DNA of 64,000 nucleotides, from the NCBI RefSeq assembly GCF_000330705.1, contig NZ_ANAM01000001.1, positions 62,001-126,000 on the forward strand, read 5' to 3'. The stretch's first letter is position 1. Every line of letters begins with the position of its first letter. The translations under genes and the position numbers were made by a program. Under the pieces are notes generated by a model. That model did no database searches and had not been told where the DNA came from. It saw only the letters and a list, made by a program, of their open reading frames with translations. The DNA is from Salinicoccus carnicancri Crm (GTDB lineage Bacteria > Bacillota > Bacilli > Staphylococcales > Salinicoccaceae). Shown one piece after another: positions 35,331 through 44,051 of the stretch.

Positions 35331-36740
35331 TTATTCTTCAATATCTTCCTTATAATCCCTTTCGATTTCATCAAACTCCTGGTTCACAGAATCACGGAGT
35401 TTTTCTTTCTCCGAATCAATATCATCTCCAGCGACCTCATAATTCTCACTTAAGAAGTCTCTGATAATCAAGTATCTCTCTTCTGACCATTCTCTGGCTT
35501 TTGGATAACGGAACTCTTGAGAGCTGCTGAACGATACATCATTTAAGACACCATTCATGCTATTATCTGTCTGACGGTTTGCGGTATTTGCCGCATTAAC
35601 CACCTGAGTTCGATCAAGATGTTTGTTGTTGCTTGCCTGAGTTATATTTTTAAGATTCTCATTTGACCAATCACGGTACTTAATAAATAAGTTCAGTTTC
35701 TCACGTTTTAATATTTCAGATAATTCATCTGGATTTGTTGCTGACAAGTATTCTCCGCCATTAGCTTCTGTAACATCCACTAATGATTGTACTTCATCGT
35801 CCTGAATGTCAAAACCAATGATATTTAGAACTGTTTCGATGCTCTCATCTTCTGGAAGGTCTTGAACAGCTGCGACAGGATCTCCATTACAAGTCTCCTG
35901 TCCATCACTGACAACGTAAATTGTATGACTGCCAGTAGATTCACTATTTTTAATCACCTTACCTACTTCTTCAATCGCAAGTGCTAACGGTGTAAAACCT
36001 TCACTGCCATATTGATTTAGAGCTTCATTAAATTCGTTCTCTTCATACTCACCAATTGGGAAGGTCTCTTCAACTGCAGAACATGAATCATCTTCCCCAT
36101 TGTTGTCTTTACTGAAACCATAGTTAATCAGACTCACTTGAGTACCATTTGGCATATCTTCAACAAATTGATTAACGGATTCTTTTGCCGCATCCATCTT
36201 AGTCTTGCCATCTATTTCATCAGCCATGCTGCCACTTTTATCCATTAAAATATAGACATTGTTTCTAAGAGACAACTCACCATCCTCAACCTTTAAACCA
36301 CCGGGCTGGTCAGTTAAGTCAACTAACTCAGCAGAGAAGTCTTGAAAGTACTTAATTCCTTCTTGCATGTCAGGGTGACCACCTAACATTTCCAGTAACT
36401 TCTCATAGACCATCTCATCTGTGACATCACCATCATTTTCTTCAATGAATGCCGTTAACTCATCTTCAATTTCCTGCCTAGAGGCGTCTATCATTGTCCC
36501 TTCTTCTTCCTCAAGAACAGATTCTAAAGAAATTTCCATCTCAATATTTTCTGATTCATTTGATGCCGTGCTTTCTTCTGTAGTTTCATTTTCTTCAGAG
36601 CTGGCCTCTGCTTCTGCAGATTCGTCTTCTGTACTTTCCCCTGTATTCCCTACTTTCTCATTCGATTCATCTGAGTTTTCTTCCGTTGTGCTGCACGCGG
36701 TAAGTATCATAAACAGGCCCATAAGCAAAAATACTCTCAT
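35331..36740 (-). CDS. VWA-domain lipoprotein
   Basis: About 469 aa. A signal peptide ends in the lipobox LTAC (Cys near residue 16), so it is membrane-anchored outside the cell. A very acidic Glu/Ser/Thr-rich spacer covers about residues 20-80. The von Willebrand factor A domain has an intact MIDAS motif DKSGS in YILMDKSGSMAD, plus TPLALAIEE and VVSDGQET. The C-terminal third is charged and helical. Function unknown; metal-dependent protein binding at the surface is inferred. Start: the second of two adjacent ATGs has a six-base gap to AAGGAG. AT-rich relative to the core genes. Confidence 0.82.
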   Translation of the reverse strand: MRVFLLMGLFMILTACSTTEENSDESNEKVGNTGESTEDESAEAEASSEENETTEESTASNESENIEMEISLESVLEEEEGTMIDASRQEIEDELTAFIEENDGDVTDEMVYEKLLEMLGGHPDMQEGIKYFQDFSAELVDLTDQPGGLKVEDGELSLRNNVYILMDKSGSMADEIDGKTKMDAAKESVNQFVEDMPNGTQVSLINYGFSKDNNGEDDSCSAVEETFPIGEYEENEFNEALNQYGSEGFTPLALAIEEVGKVIKNSESTGSHTIYVVSDGQETCNGDPVAAVQDLPEDESIETVLNIIGFDIQDDEVQSLVDVTEANGGEYLSATNPDELSEILKREKLNLFIKYRDWSNENLKNITQASNNKHLDRTQVVNAANTANRQTDNSMNGVLNDVSFSSSQEFRYPKAREWSEERYLIIRDFLSENYEVAGDDIDSEKEKLRDSVNQEFDEIERDYKEDIEE

Positions 36741-36968
36741 CATTAACTCCTTGTAAATTTCTAATTTTATTTAAGTATAGCCTATAATTTTTTTGAAAAC
36801 CTGAAATTCTGGATTTTAATTGTAAAAATTCTGTAAATTTATTTTTTGACAGGAATAGAAATAAACCGTAATTAAAAGCAGGGAATACATTTATTACTTG
36901 CATAGAATGTTATTCATTAGAGATAAGATATATATTGAATTGAAGAACATTGAACTGCATGCTATAAA

Positions 36969-37014
36969 GTACACCCCCATGGCTTGGTTCCAAAACCAGT
37001 CATGGGGGCGTACT
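36969..37014. terminator. Large hairpin downstream of the SDR gene
   Basis: GTACACCCCCATG pairs with CATGGGGGCGTAC, with inner TGGTT/AACCA pairing. Leftward it is followed by TTTATAG, a weak T-tract, so terminator use for the SDR gene is likely but not certain. The rest of the 36741-37040 gap is AT-rich and shows no gene. Confidence 0.55.
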
Positions 37015-37040
37015 CACGTATATTGAGTTTTGAAAATCCC

Positions 37041-37799
37041 TTAGTCTGCCTGCATACCACCGTCAACATTATAAAGTGAGCCGGTAACGAATGAAGCATC
37101 TTCAGAACCCAGGAAGTAAGCAACTTTTGCAACTTCGGCTGGTGTTCCGAAGCGACCGAATGGTATGCCCTGTTTCAGAGCTTCACCTGATTTTTCTGGT
37201 TCACCAGGAGACAGATTATTACGAATATCGGTCAGCATATCTGTATCTATCGCGGCAGGAGCAATAGCATTGACTCTGATATTCTTATCTCCGACTTCCA
37301 GTGCGGCAGTCTTAGTCAACCCGGCGACTGCATGTTTGGAGGCAATATATCCGGGCATGCCCGCGGAGCCAATGTACGCAGCGTTTGAAGCAGTGTTGAC
37401 AACATTACCAAATCCTTGTTTCTCCATTTGTGGAAGAACAAATTTCAGCCCAAGAAACACACCTGTAGTATTGATAGCCATGATTTTTTCAAATTCATTT
37501 TTATCTAAATCTTTTATTGGCTTGAATGGGCCATTAACACCGGCATTATTATAGAAAATATCGACACGGCTAAATTTCTCAACTGTTTTATCTACATAAT
37601 TTTTAACGTCCCCTTCGTCAGTGACATCGCCAACAATTATTTCGATATTGTTACCACCCAGGTTTTCCTTAGCTATGTTCAACGAATCTTCTTTTAAATC
37701 TACAAGTACAACAGTATTACCGTTATCTAAATGTTCTTTCGCAATAGCTTGACCAATACCACCAGCGCCACCTGTAATGAGCACAATCTTATTTGTCAT
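37041..37799 (-). CDS. Short-chain dehydrogenase/reductase (SDR), classical type
   Basis: 252 aa. N-terminal Rossmann motif TGGAGGIGQAIA, NNAG at about residue 90, catalytic Ser in TASNAA, and the YIASK active site, with a C-terminal NVDGG. Asp in VDLKED after the second strand favours NAD(H). Substrate unknown. AT-rich codon use (AAT, TTA, GAA) differs from the core genes. It resembles the SDR at 45846-46619 in layout and is bracketed by SCC-like scar ends. Confidence 0.88.
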   Translation of the reverse strand: MTNKIVLITGGAGGIGQAIAKEHLDNGNTVVLVDLKEDSLNIAKENLGGNNIEIIVGDVTDEGDVKNYVDKTVEKFSRVDIFYNNAGVNGPFKPIKDLDKNEFEKIMAINTTGVFLGLKFVLPQMEKQGFGNVVNTASNAAYIGSAGMPGYIASKHAVAGLTKTAALEVGDKNIRVNAIAPAAIDTDMLTDIRNNLSPGEPEKSGEALKQGIPFGRFGTPAEVAKVAYFLGSEDASFVTGSLYNVDGGMQAD

Positions 37800-37989
37800 T
37801 ATTTCAGGTCTCCTTTCTCATTCAGTAATTCAAGCATAGTAATAATAAACGGAATAATCAAAATATTGACTTATCAGGAAGGCGGTACTATATCAGTATG
37901 TGATTTTAAGTGAGGTAATTCCTTCTGACGCTAGTACTGAATACTGAGACTAGGAATAAGGAAAGATATTGCGGTTACAGAACCGTCAT

Positions 37990-38667
37990 TTAATCATTTT
38001 CACGTGTGTTTCTCCAATATCGGTATGATACCCAAGTCGATACCAATACTACTATCCAGGCGCTGACAAGGATGACACCGTTAAAGAGGGACTGATTGGC
38101 TGCGAAAGCGCCCAGTGCAACTAATGAGATCTGCCCTGGAATGGAAGCGATGAAGGTTGCTGATAAAAAGGTATACTGATTGATGCCCAGTGCACCAGCA
38201 CCATAGTTGATTGGCCAATATGGTAAGCCTGGCATGAGTCTTGCTGTACACATGGCCAAGAAGCCGGCGTTACTCAAATATTTTTTGACAGTGCTGCCAT
38301 GACGCCCAAGTAGTTTGAATGTAAGTTCCTGGCCGGTAAGTCGGGCCAACCAATAACCTAGCCATGAACCAATCAGCACGCCTGTAAAGGAGAATAAGCT
38401 GCCTGCAATGATGCCGTATAAAGAACCTGCAACTAGTGTTGGAATCGTTACTGGAATGGGTGTAATGGCAATCAATGCCGTGATTCCAATGAAGACCAGC
38501 CAACCTGCCCAACCATAGCTTTGAATCATATTCCTTAACACTTCAGGTTCAGGGACATCAACATTAAAACTCAGCCATATTAAGGTCCCAATGACAATTA
38601 CTAAAGATAATAATGAAAGTATTGATCGTGGGGAAAATGCATCTGCATGATCTTTATCTGAGCGCAT
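37990..38667 (-). CDS. TVP38/TMEM64 family membrane protein (VTT domain)
   Basis: 225 aa with about five or six membrane segments. The VTT-domain block is clear: ITPIPVTIPTLVAGSLYG, then GSWLGYWLARL, then RLMPGLPYWPINYGAG. Members of this DedA-related superfamily are thought to move or scramble lipids; no substrate can be set here. GAGGAAAC lies upstream of the ATG. Followed by a gene-poor stretch with the rlmH relic. Confidence 0.85.
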   Translation of the reverse strand: MRSDKDHADAFSPRSILSLLSLVIVIGTLIWLSFNVDVPEPEVLRNMIQSYGWAGWLVFIGITALIAITPIPVTIPTLVAGSLYGIIAGSLFSFTGVLIGSWLGYWLARLTGQELTFKLLGRHGSTVKKYLSNAGFLAMCTARLMPGLPYWPINYGAGALGINQYTFLSATFIASIPGQISLVALGAFAANQSLFNGVILVSAWIVVLVSTWVSYRYWRNTREND

Positions 38668-38758
38668 AGTGTTTCCTCTTTCCTGTGTATTTTATTAGCT
38701 GTTATGATTACTTTAACTTTAACTATGTCAAAATTAAAAGGGAAAGATTGGCGAAGCG

Positions 38759-38886
38759 GTCAAAAGACGAAGTGACCAAGAAATCAACTTCGATCCCCTT
38801 GCCTACCTCAACTAAATGATGAAAGTCATGCTTTTGAGGAGGTATTCAAGGGAAACAAGATGAGGAGGGAGCAATATTATAAGTAA
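38759..38886 (+). pseudogene. Decayed copy of the rlmH 3' end (SCC-type integration scar)
   Basis: Translation gives VKRRSDQEINFDPLAYLN, a stop, then MMKVMLL, and after a frame change MRREQYYK and stop. The intact RlmH reads VKQRSDQEISFGSLTYPHQ, MMKVMLLEQ and ILRNENYHK. At DNA level 38774-38832 matches 34944-35002 at 49 of 59 bases by my count. There is no 5' part of the gene. Such a second copy of the rlmH 3' end is what an SCC element leaves at its far junction. The surrounding gap (38668-38986) holds no other feature. Confidence 0.82.
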
Positions 38887-38986
38887 CTTCAAAAACTCGT
38901 GTAATTACGATGAGAACTAATTAGCAGGAACAGATATAATTTCTCCAGAACACGTAAAATGTTATCAAATAAATAAAAGTATACAT

Positions 38987-39400
38987 TTGGAAAAAGTCTT
39001 GGAGACATTTACACAGAAAGAGTTGGCAGAATGGGCTGTGACAAATGCCAAAAGATATACGGGCTATATAGATATTGGAGACAATGACTTAAAAAACGAA
39101 ATCATTTCAGGTGCAGAAAAAACTTTAAATGAGAGAAAGGAAGGAGTTGCGAGTGCTTATGATTTAAGACAAGCTGGCTTCCTGGCAAATAAGTTATCCC
39201 AGAAATCACAGTCAGAAATCAGTAAGTATGCAGCACGTGTTTTTGCACAAGCTATTGCTACAGGCCATATGCGCGGTCATGCTATTGCTTCTTCTGATTA
39301 TGCAATACGTGTAGTGAATTTAGAAGACGAGAATGAACGTAATTCAATTATTAAAGAACGGGATAAGCAAATTGGTTTGGCATATAAAATGAAAAACTAA
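38987..39400 (+). CDS. Imm5-like putative immunity protein
   Basis: 137 aa, helical. It matches the pattern of the Imm-5 putative immunity family: an N-terminal LAEWAVTNAKRY helix, a central AYDLRQAGFLANKL helix, and the conserved AARVFAQAIATGHMRGHAIAS segment. No toxin gene is adjacent. The start is unclear: TTG at 38987 has no obvious Shine-Dalgarno, and no ATG is available in frame, so the gene may be truncated at its 5' end by whatever joined it to the rlmH relic 100 bases upstream. It converges on the GIY-YIG gene, 27 bases apart. Confidence 0.6.
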   Translation: MEKVLETFTQKELAEWAVTNAKRYTGYIDIGDNDLKNEIISGAEKTLNERKEGVASAYDLRQAGFLANKLSQKSQSEISKYAARVFAQAIATGHMRGHAIASSDYAIRVVNLEDENERNSIIKERDKQIGLAYKMKN

Positions 39401-39427
39401 AAATACTGCACATCTCTTTCGATGTAA

Positions 39428-40282
39428 TTAGTTATGGTTCATACCGTTTTTCTTTGTGTTGAATACATTCTTCCAATAATTTTCTCTTTCAATAACAACC
39501 TCACTCTTTGTTTTTGTATCAAAAATCTCAAGAATAGAATACTGGAAGTGTTTTTGAATGTGATCCTTGCCTTTCTCTAATAGAATATCTTTGAATTCTT
39601 TATTTCCCCCTGTCAAGTTCCCTAAGTGGGCATACCCTGACCATCGTTGCCATATCCCCTCAGTATTACCAGAAGCAGAACCAATATATAGTTTGCCATT
39701 ACTTAAATCAGAAATTACATACACACCTTTAACATAGCTAAGAGCAGATTTCCAACTGGGATCTTCTCTTAAGAGGACTTGTTGCATCTCTTTATGGTTC
39801 ATACGGACATTTTGATAACCAGGGAAATGTCCTAGCTTAATATTAGGGGCGATTTCATATACTTCAGGGTTTAATTGGTCTTGAATTGTATGGTATCGAC
39901 GATTGTACACATCTCTGCCGATGGGTTTGTCAATTTTAATAATCAATCTTTTTATATATTCTTGATACTCTTCCATTAAGGTTAATTTATAACCTATATC
40001 ATTAAAAACTTCAGGAAGTTTCTTTTCAACCTTATAGAGTCCACCAAAAGCAAAGTATTCTGGTCCATAAGGATAATATTGAGCCATTGCAATTAAGTAT
40101 TCGGCATGATTAAGATTATTATTAGGTTGCTTTGTCTTCCAACTATTCATAGTGAGCCATTCAGGGTCATCTTCTAATAATAGATTCCAAGCCCTTAGAT
40201 TTGGATCGGCAGGATTCATGTTAAATTTTATTTTTGCATGCGCATCATTTGGAGTTTTGATAAATTCTGATAGTTTTATCAT
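39428..40282 (-). CDS. GIY-YIG nuclease family protein
   Basis: 284 aa. The GIY-YIG core is in the C-terminal third (from about residue 190): GVYVISDLSNGKLYIGSASG, where the GIY triad is GVY and YIG is intact, then WQRWSGYAH (Arg) and a late Glu in VIERENYWK. The N-terminal two thirds is a specific domain of unknown role. Homologues are solitary genes of mobile regions; restriction-like or repair-like activity is possible, but no methylase is nearby. AT-rich. Confidence 0.8.
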   Translation of the reverse strand: MIKLSEFIKTPNDAHAKIKFNMNPADPNLRAWNLLLEDDPEWLTMNSWKTKQPNNNLNHAEYLIAMAQYYPYGPEYFAFGGLYKVEKKLPEVFNDIGYKLTLMEEYQEYIKRLIIKIDKPIGRDVYNRRYHTIQDQLNPEVYEIAPNIKLGHFPGYQNVRMNHKEMQQVLLREDPSWKSALSYVKGVYVISDLSNGKLYIGSASGNTEGIWQRWSGYAHLGNLTGGNKEFKDILLEKGKDHIQKHFQYSILEIFDTKTKSEVVIERENYWKNVFNTKKNGMNHN

Positions 40283-40443
40283 TGTTCCACCTCATATTTT
40301 ATTAGTAAAGTTCTATCCTGTTCATTCTTGTACTGACGAATCGTCAATTTAAGTGCAATGCTTGAATTAAGGTATAAAAAACACCCATGACAATTTCGTG
40401 TAGAATGTAGATAACCTACCTAGCATCGACACGTAGGGACTGT

Positions 40444-40700
40444 CATGAGCTAGCCAACATCTTACCACATTCGAACGGACGTGTATAGAAACGCTGTGTG
40501 CTGCCGGCCTGTCCATTTGGGCCATTGCCGGGGAGCCTACCGGAGTGTATCCATGGTTTCCCGGGAAATCAGACGCAATGCCACCGGACATCAATATAGA
40601 GCTGAGAACGCAGAATTCTCCTATCAGAAACGAAGAACACACTGCGATCGGCAAAGGTCGCCGTAACAAATCACTGGCCTGCGTTTTCAAGTTTATATGG
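40444..40700 (+). pseudogene. IS30-family transposase, N-terminal relic
   Basis: Three-frame reading gives pieces of an IS30 transposase N-terminus: ASQHLTTFERTCIETL, AAGLSIWAIAGE, then after a frame change RSVSMVSREIRRNATG and QYRAENAEFSYQKRRTHC, then in another frame NKSLACVFKF. This is the helix-turn-helix and following region; the DDE catalytic part is absent. It lacks a start codon and has frameshifts, so it is dead. It is higher in GC than its surroundings. The rest of 40283-40814 shows nothing else. Confidence 0.8.
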
Positions 40701-40814
40701 TTACTGGAAGGCTCCAACTGAATTGTGGAATGATATTGTCTTTGATGCCCGAGGGTTTTTCAGAAATGAAGTGTTTATCATATAAGTGTTGTTACGCGGA
40801 GGAAGGGGTGCTCT

Positions 40815-41699
40815 ATGGAATTAAGAAATTTACGATATTTTTGGACTGTAGCTGAAGAGGGATCTATATCCAAAGCTGCATCAGAATTAAGTATTACGCA
40901 GCCGACCTTAAGTCGACAGTTAAAAAAATTAGAAATGGAACTGAGTGTAGAATTGTTTAAAAGAGATCAGAAGGGATTGATATTGACACCTGAGGGAATA
41001 TTTTTAAAGAATAGAGCGGAAGAGATTTTAGCATTGACGAATAAGACACAGCAGGAATTCGAGCATAAGAAGAATAAAATAATAAGCGGAAATATCTCTA
41101 TAGGGTGTGTAGAAGCGGATAATTCAGATACGCTATCGATGATCCTGGAAGAATTGATTAAAGACTATCCATTAGTTACGTTTCATATTAACAGTGGCAC
41201 CAGCGACGAAATTACAAATAAGCTGGACCAGGGATTGATCGATATCGCGATTTTGTTGGAACCCATTTCGGTAGATAAATATGAAAAGATATCACTTCCG
41301 CGTTCAGAGCGCTGGGGATTGCTTGTATCTCGTGATTCGGACCTTGCACAGAATGAATACATAGTGCCGGGAGATTTAAGGAAGACGCGCTTGATGATTT
41401 CCGGGAGAGAAGAAGTACAGAAAATGATCTCAAATTGGTGTCAATTTGACGTGAGCGGATTGAAGATTGTCGGAACATATAATTTGATTTTTAATACATT
41501 TTCATTAGTTGAGAATGGCGTGGGGTCAGCAGTCGTCATTGAAGGGGCGATTGCAAATAGAAAAGCAGAGGAATATTTGAAGTTTATCCCACTGCAGCCG
41601 GAGTTACAGACACATTGCGTTCTCGCCTGGAAGAGGAATCGCATCCTGACCTCATTATTAGAAGAATTCATCAAACGTTTCAGGGAAATGGCAAATTGA
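40815..41699 (+). CDS. LysR-family transcriptional regulator
   Basis: 294 aa. N-terminal winged helix (LRYFWTVAEEGSISKAASEL, TQPTLSRQLKKLE) and a periplasmic-binding-like effector domain. GGAAGGGG is upstream of the ATG. It precedes, in the same direction, the CMD-cupin-SDR-DUF2255 cluster that it may control, although a terminator separates them and the usual divergent arrangement is missing. The inducer is unknown. Confidence 0.9.
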   Translation: MELRNLRYFWTVAEEGSISKAASELSITQPTLSRQLKKLEMELSVELFKRDQKGLILTPEGIFLKNRAEEILALTNKTQQEFEHKKNKIISGNISIGCVEADNSDTLSMILEELIKDYPLVTFHINSGTSDEITNKLDQGLIDIAILLEPISVDKYEKISLPRSERWGLLVSRDSDLAQNEYIVPGDLRKTRLMISGREEVQKMISNWCQFDVSGLKIVGTYNLIFNTFSLVENGVGSAVVIEGAIANRKAEEYLKFIPLQPELQTHCVLAWKRNRILTSLLEEFIKRFREMAN

Positions 41700-41750
41700 T
41701 CAAAGGAAGTATGACTTCATCTGCTGAATTTATATTGCAACACGTAACTC

Positions 41751-41787
41751 CCCATATGCCCTGAAGGCATATGGGGGTTGTTTTTGA
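41751..41787 (+). terminator. Terminator after the LysR gene
   Basis: CCCCATATGCC pairs with GGCATATGGGG, then TTGTTTTT. Confidence 0.9.
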
Positions 41788-41865
41788 GCATTGGACGTAT
41801 ATGTTTAGAAGGGCTACGATGAATGGTATATAAATTATACAGATGCTGTAAAGAGGAGATGTAAA

Positions 41866-42186
41866 ATGACTAAAAAACAAACAGCCGGCAGAGACGCTCT
41901 GGGTGAATTTGCACCTAAGTTTGCAGAGTTGAATGATGATGTATTGTTTGGCGAGGTATGGTCTAGAGAGAAGAATCTTGCACCTTATAAGAGGAGTCTT
42001 ATTACAATTTCAGCATTGATTACAGCTGGTAACTATGAACAACTGTCTGCCCATCTGAACATGGGGAAAGCGAACGGTATTACTCAGGAAGAAATATCTG
42101 AAGTGATTACACACTTAGCTTTTTATGTTGGCTGGCCAAAAGCATGGTCTGCATTCAATATTGCTAAGGAAGTATACAAAGACTAG
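41866..42186 (+). CDS. Carboxymuconolactone decarboxylase (CMD/AhpD-like) family protein
   Basis: 106 aa, single CMD domain: VWSREKNLAPYKRSLITIS, HLNMGKANGITQEEISEVITH, and AFYVGWPKAWSAF. The CxxC redox pair of AhpD is not present, so it is the decarboxylase-like type rather than a disulfide reductase. AAAGAGGAG precedes the ATG. First gene of a four-gene redox cluster; the true substrate is unknown. Confidence 0.88.
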   Translation: MTKKQTAGRDALGEFAPKFAELNDDVLFGEVWSREKNLAPYKRSLITISALITAGNYEQLSAHLNMGKANGITQEEISEVITHLAFYVGWPKAWSAFNIAKEVYKD

Positions 42187-42222
42187 AAGACCCTGCATAT
42201 AAAAAACTAAGGAGGCAGGATA

Positions 42223-42630
42223 ATGGTTAAAAATCAAGATGTTAAGAATGGTACAATCTTTTCAAGCGGTGAGCCAAATAACGCATTTGCAGATTTCTTT
42301 ACGGGACAAAGCTATTTGAACGTGTTAGTCAACGAGCGTGATGTAAATGTAGTTGTCGGTAACGTGACATTTGAACCAGCTTGTCGTAATAATTGGCATA
42401 TTCATACAGACGGTTATCAGATTTTACTTGTAACAGGTGGTGAAGGCTGGTATCAAGAAGATGGACAGGAAGCCCGGAAACTTGTTCCGGGGTCTGTCGT
42501 TGTTACACATCAAGGTGTTAAACACTGGCACGGGGCTACTGAAAACAGTTGGTTTGAACACATCGCTATTACAGCCGGACCATCTGAATTTTTAGAGCCT
42601 GTAAGCGATGAACAATACAATAATTTATAG
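42223..42630 (+). CDS. Cupin-domain protein
   Basis: 135 aa, one cupin barrel: motif 1 includes NNWHIHTDGYQILLVTGGEGW (metal-binding His-x-His) and motif 2 GVKHWHGAT. Small cupins next to CMD proteins are common in hydroxyquinone or aldehyde-responsive clusters. AAGGAGG upstream. The gene is 36 bases after the CMD gene and 15 before the SDR, so one transcript is likely. Confidence 0.88.
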   Translation: MVKNQDVKNGTIFSSGEPNNAFADFFTGQSYLNVLVNERDVNVVVGNVTFEPACRNNWHIHTDGYQILLVTGGEGWYQEDGQEARKLVPGSVVVTHQGVKHWHGATENSWFEHIAITAGPSEFLEPVSDEQYNNL

Positions 42631-42645
42631 AATGGGGAAACGGCC

Positions 42646-43386
42646 ATGGCTCAAAATATAAAGGATAAAGTCATCGTTATTACTGGCGCAACAAGTGGTA
42701 TAGGTGAAGCTTCGGCACAATTACTACACGAGAAGGGCGCCAAGCTTGTTCTGGGCGCAAGAAGAATTGAAAAATTAGAAACTGTACAATCAGATTTAAA
42801 GGACCGCGTAGTTATACAGAAGACAGACGTTACAAAGCCTGAAGAGGTAGAAAGCCTGATACAATTAGCTTTAAGCGAATACGGCAGAATTGATGTCCTG
42901 ATTAATAATGCAGGTTTGATGCCTCAATCATTCTTGGGAGACAATCAAATTGAAGAATGGAATCAAACGATTGATGTGAACCTTAAAGGCGTACTTTATG
43001 GTATTGGTGCAGCAGTTCCAGCTATGAGAGAAAATAAGTCCGGACACATTATTAATATCGCTTCAATTGCAGGTCATCAGGTGAATCCTGGCGGCGCAGT
43101 ATATTGTGCAACTAAATACGGTGTCCGTGCGTTGACAGAAGCCTTAAGACAGGAAGAAGCGATCTTGGGTACAAACATTCGTACAACAATCGTTTCGCCA
43201 GGTGCAATTGACACAGAACTATTAGATCACATCACAAATGATGAATTGAAAGAAGGCATGGCATCTGTGTATGAAGATGCCATTAAGCCGGAAGAAATTG
43301 CGCAAACAATCGTTACAGCAATCGATACAGATGAATCAACAGCTATTAATGAACTTGTGATTCGACCTACACGCCAAATACCTTAA
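42646..43386 (+). CDS. Short-chain dehydrogenase/reductase (SDR)
   Basis: 246 aa. TGATSGIGEAS cofactor loop, NNAG, Ser in NIASIAG, YCATK active site, then RTTIVSPGAIDTEL. GARRIEK after the second strand (basic residues) favours NADP(H). Third gene of the CMD-cupin-SDR-DUF2255 cluster; probably reduces a small carbonyl compound (inference). Confidence 0.9.
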   Translation: MAQNIKDKVIVITGATSGIGEASAQLLHEKGAKLVLGARRIEKLETVQSDLKDRVVIQKTDVTKPEEVESLIQLALSEYGRIDVLINNAGLMPQSFLGDNQIEEWNQTIDVNLKGVLYGIGAAVPAMRENKSGHIINIASIAGHQVNPGGAVYCATKYGVRALTEALRQEEAILGTNIRTTIVSPGAIDTELLDHITNDELKEGMASVYEDAIKPEEIAQTIVTAIDTDESTAINELVIRPTRQIP

Positions 43387-43421
43387 GCAGATAGTAATGA
43401 AGAACAGAAAGGATGTTAAAT

Positions 43422-43805
43422 ATGTCTGAACAGTTGTGGCGAACAGAACAATTGGAACAATTTAAAGAGGCAGACGATATGCATGTCTCCCCCTTTTACA
43501 ATGACGGACGAACGTTGGGGACACCTACTTGGATCTGGTCGGTAGTCGTTGAGGGGCATTTATATGTGAGAGCGTATAATGGACAGGACTCAAGATGGTA
43601 TCAATCAGCAAAAGTTCAGCAAGCTGGCCAGATACAGTTAGCTCAGCAAACTTTCGATGTGAAATTCAAACCTGTTGAAAATGATAAGACATTGGATGAG
43701 GAAATCAATCGGGCCTATCAGGACAAGTATGGGGAAAGTCCATATCTTCCGCCCATGCTTAAAGAAGGTCCCGTAAGCGCAACAGTTGAAATCCTGCCAC
43801 AATAG
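43422..43805 (+). CDS. DUF2255 family protein
   Basis: 127 aa. The pattern matches DUF2255: TPTWIWSVVVEGHLYVRAYNG and RWYQSAK, a split-barrel-like fold found beside SDR genes; function unknown. Start: the ATG at 43422 is nine bases after AAAGGA; the ATG at 43413 abuts that site. Last gene of the cluster, followed by a terminator. Confidence 0.8.
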   Translation: MSEQLWRTEQLEQFKEADDMHVSPFYNDGRTLGTPTWIWSVVVEGHLYVRAYNGQDSRWYQSAKVQQAGQIQLAQQTFDVKFKPVENDKTLDEEINRAYQDKYGESPYLPPMLKEGPVSATVEILPQ

Positions 43806-43824
43806 AATGCTTGCAAATTATAAG

Positions 43825-43862
43825 CTGCTGCCCTGTTTACACGCAGGGCAGTAGTTTTCTTT
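43825..43862 (+). terminator. Terminator of the CMD-cupin-SDR-DUF2255 cluster
   Basis: CTGCTGCCCTG pairs with CAGGGCAGTAG, then TTTTCTTT. Confidence 0.88.
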
Positions 43863-43998
43863 ATTGTTGAAGACCTATCAAAGTGAATTATTGTAATACC
43901 TATACTTGTAGAAGCTGTTGAGTCTGGTTTAGATTTTAATTGTATTCATAGCCTGACCAGAAAGTGCAGACTATTAAACCTTGAATTTTCATGAAATA

Positions 43999-44037
43999 GT
44001 AAGAGTGCATCAGCGAATTAACCTGATGCACTCTTAC
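43999..44037 (-). terminator. Terminator of the NAD(P)-binding protein gene
   Basis: GTAAGAGTGCATCAG pairs perfectly with CTGATGCACTCTTAC around a nine-base loop. Leftward it is followed by TATTTCAT, a weak T-tract. Confidence 0.75.
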
Positions 44038-44051
44038 TGTTATATATCACA

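Noticed and set aside
40367-40717. 116-codon leftward frame over the IS30 relic
   Set aside because: The plus strand of the same stretch reads as transposase fragments; the leftward frame has no start signal or family resemblance.
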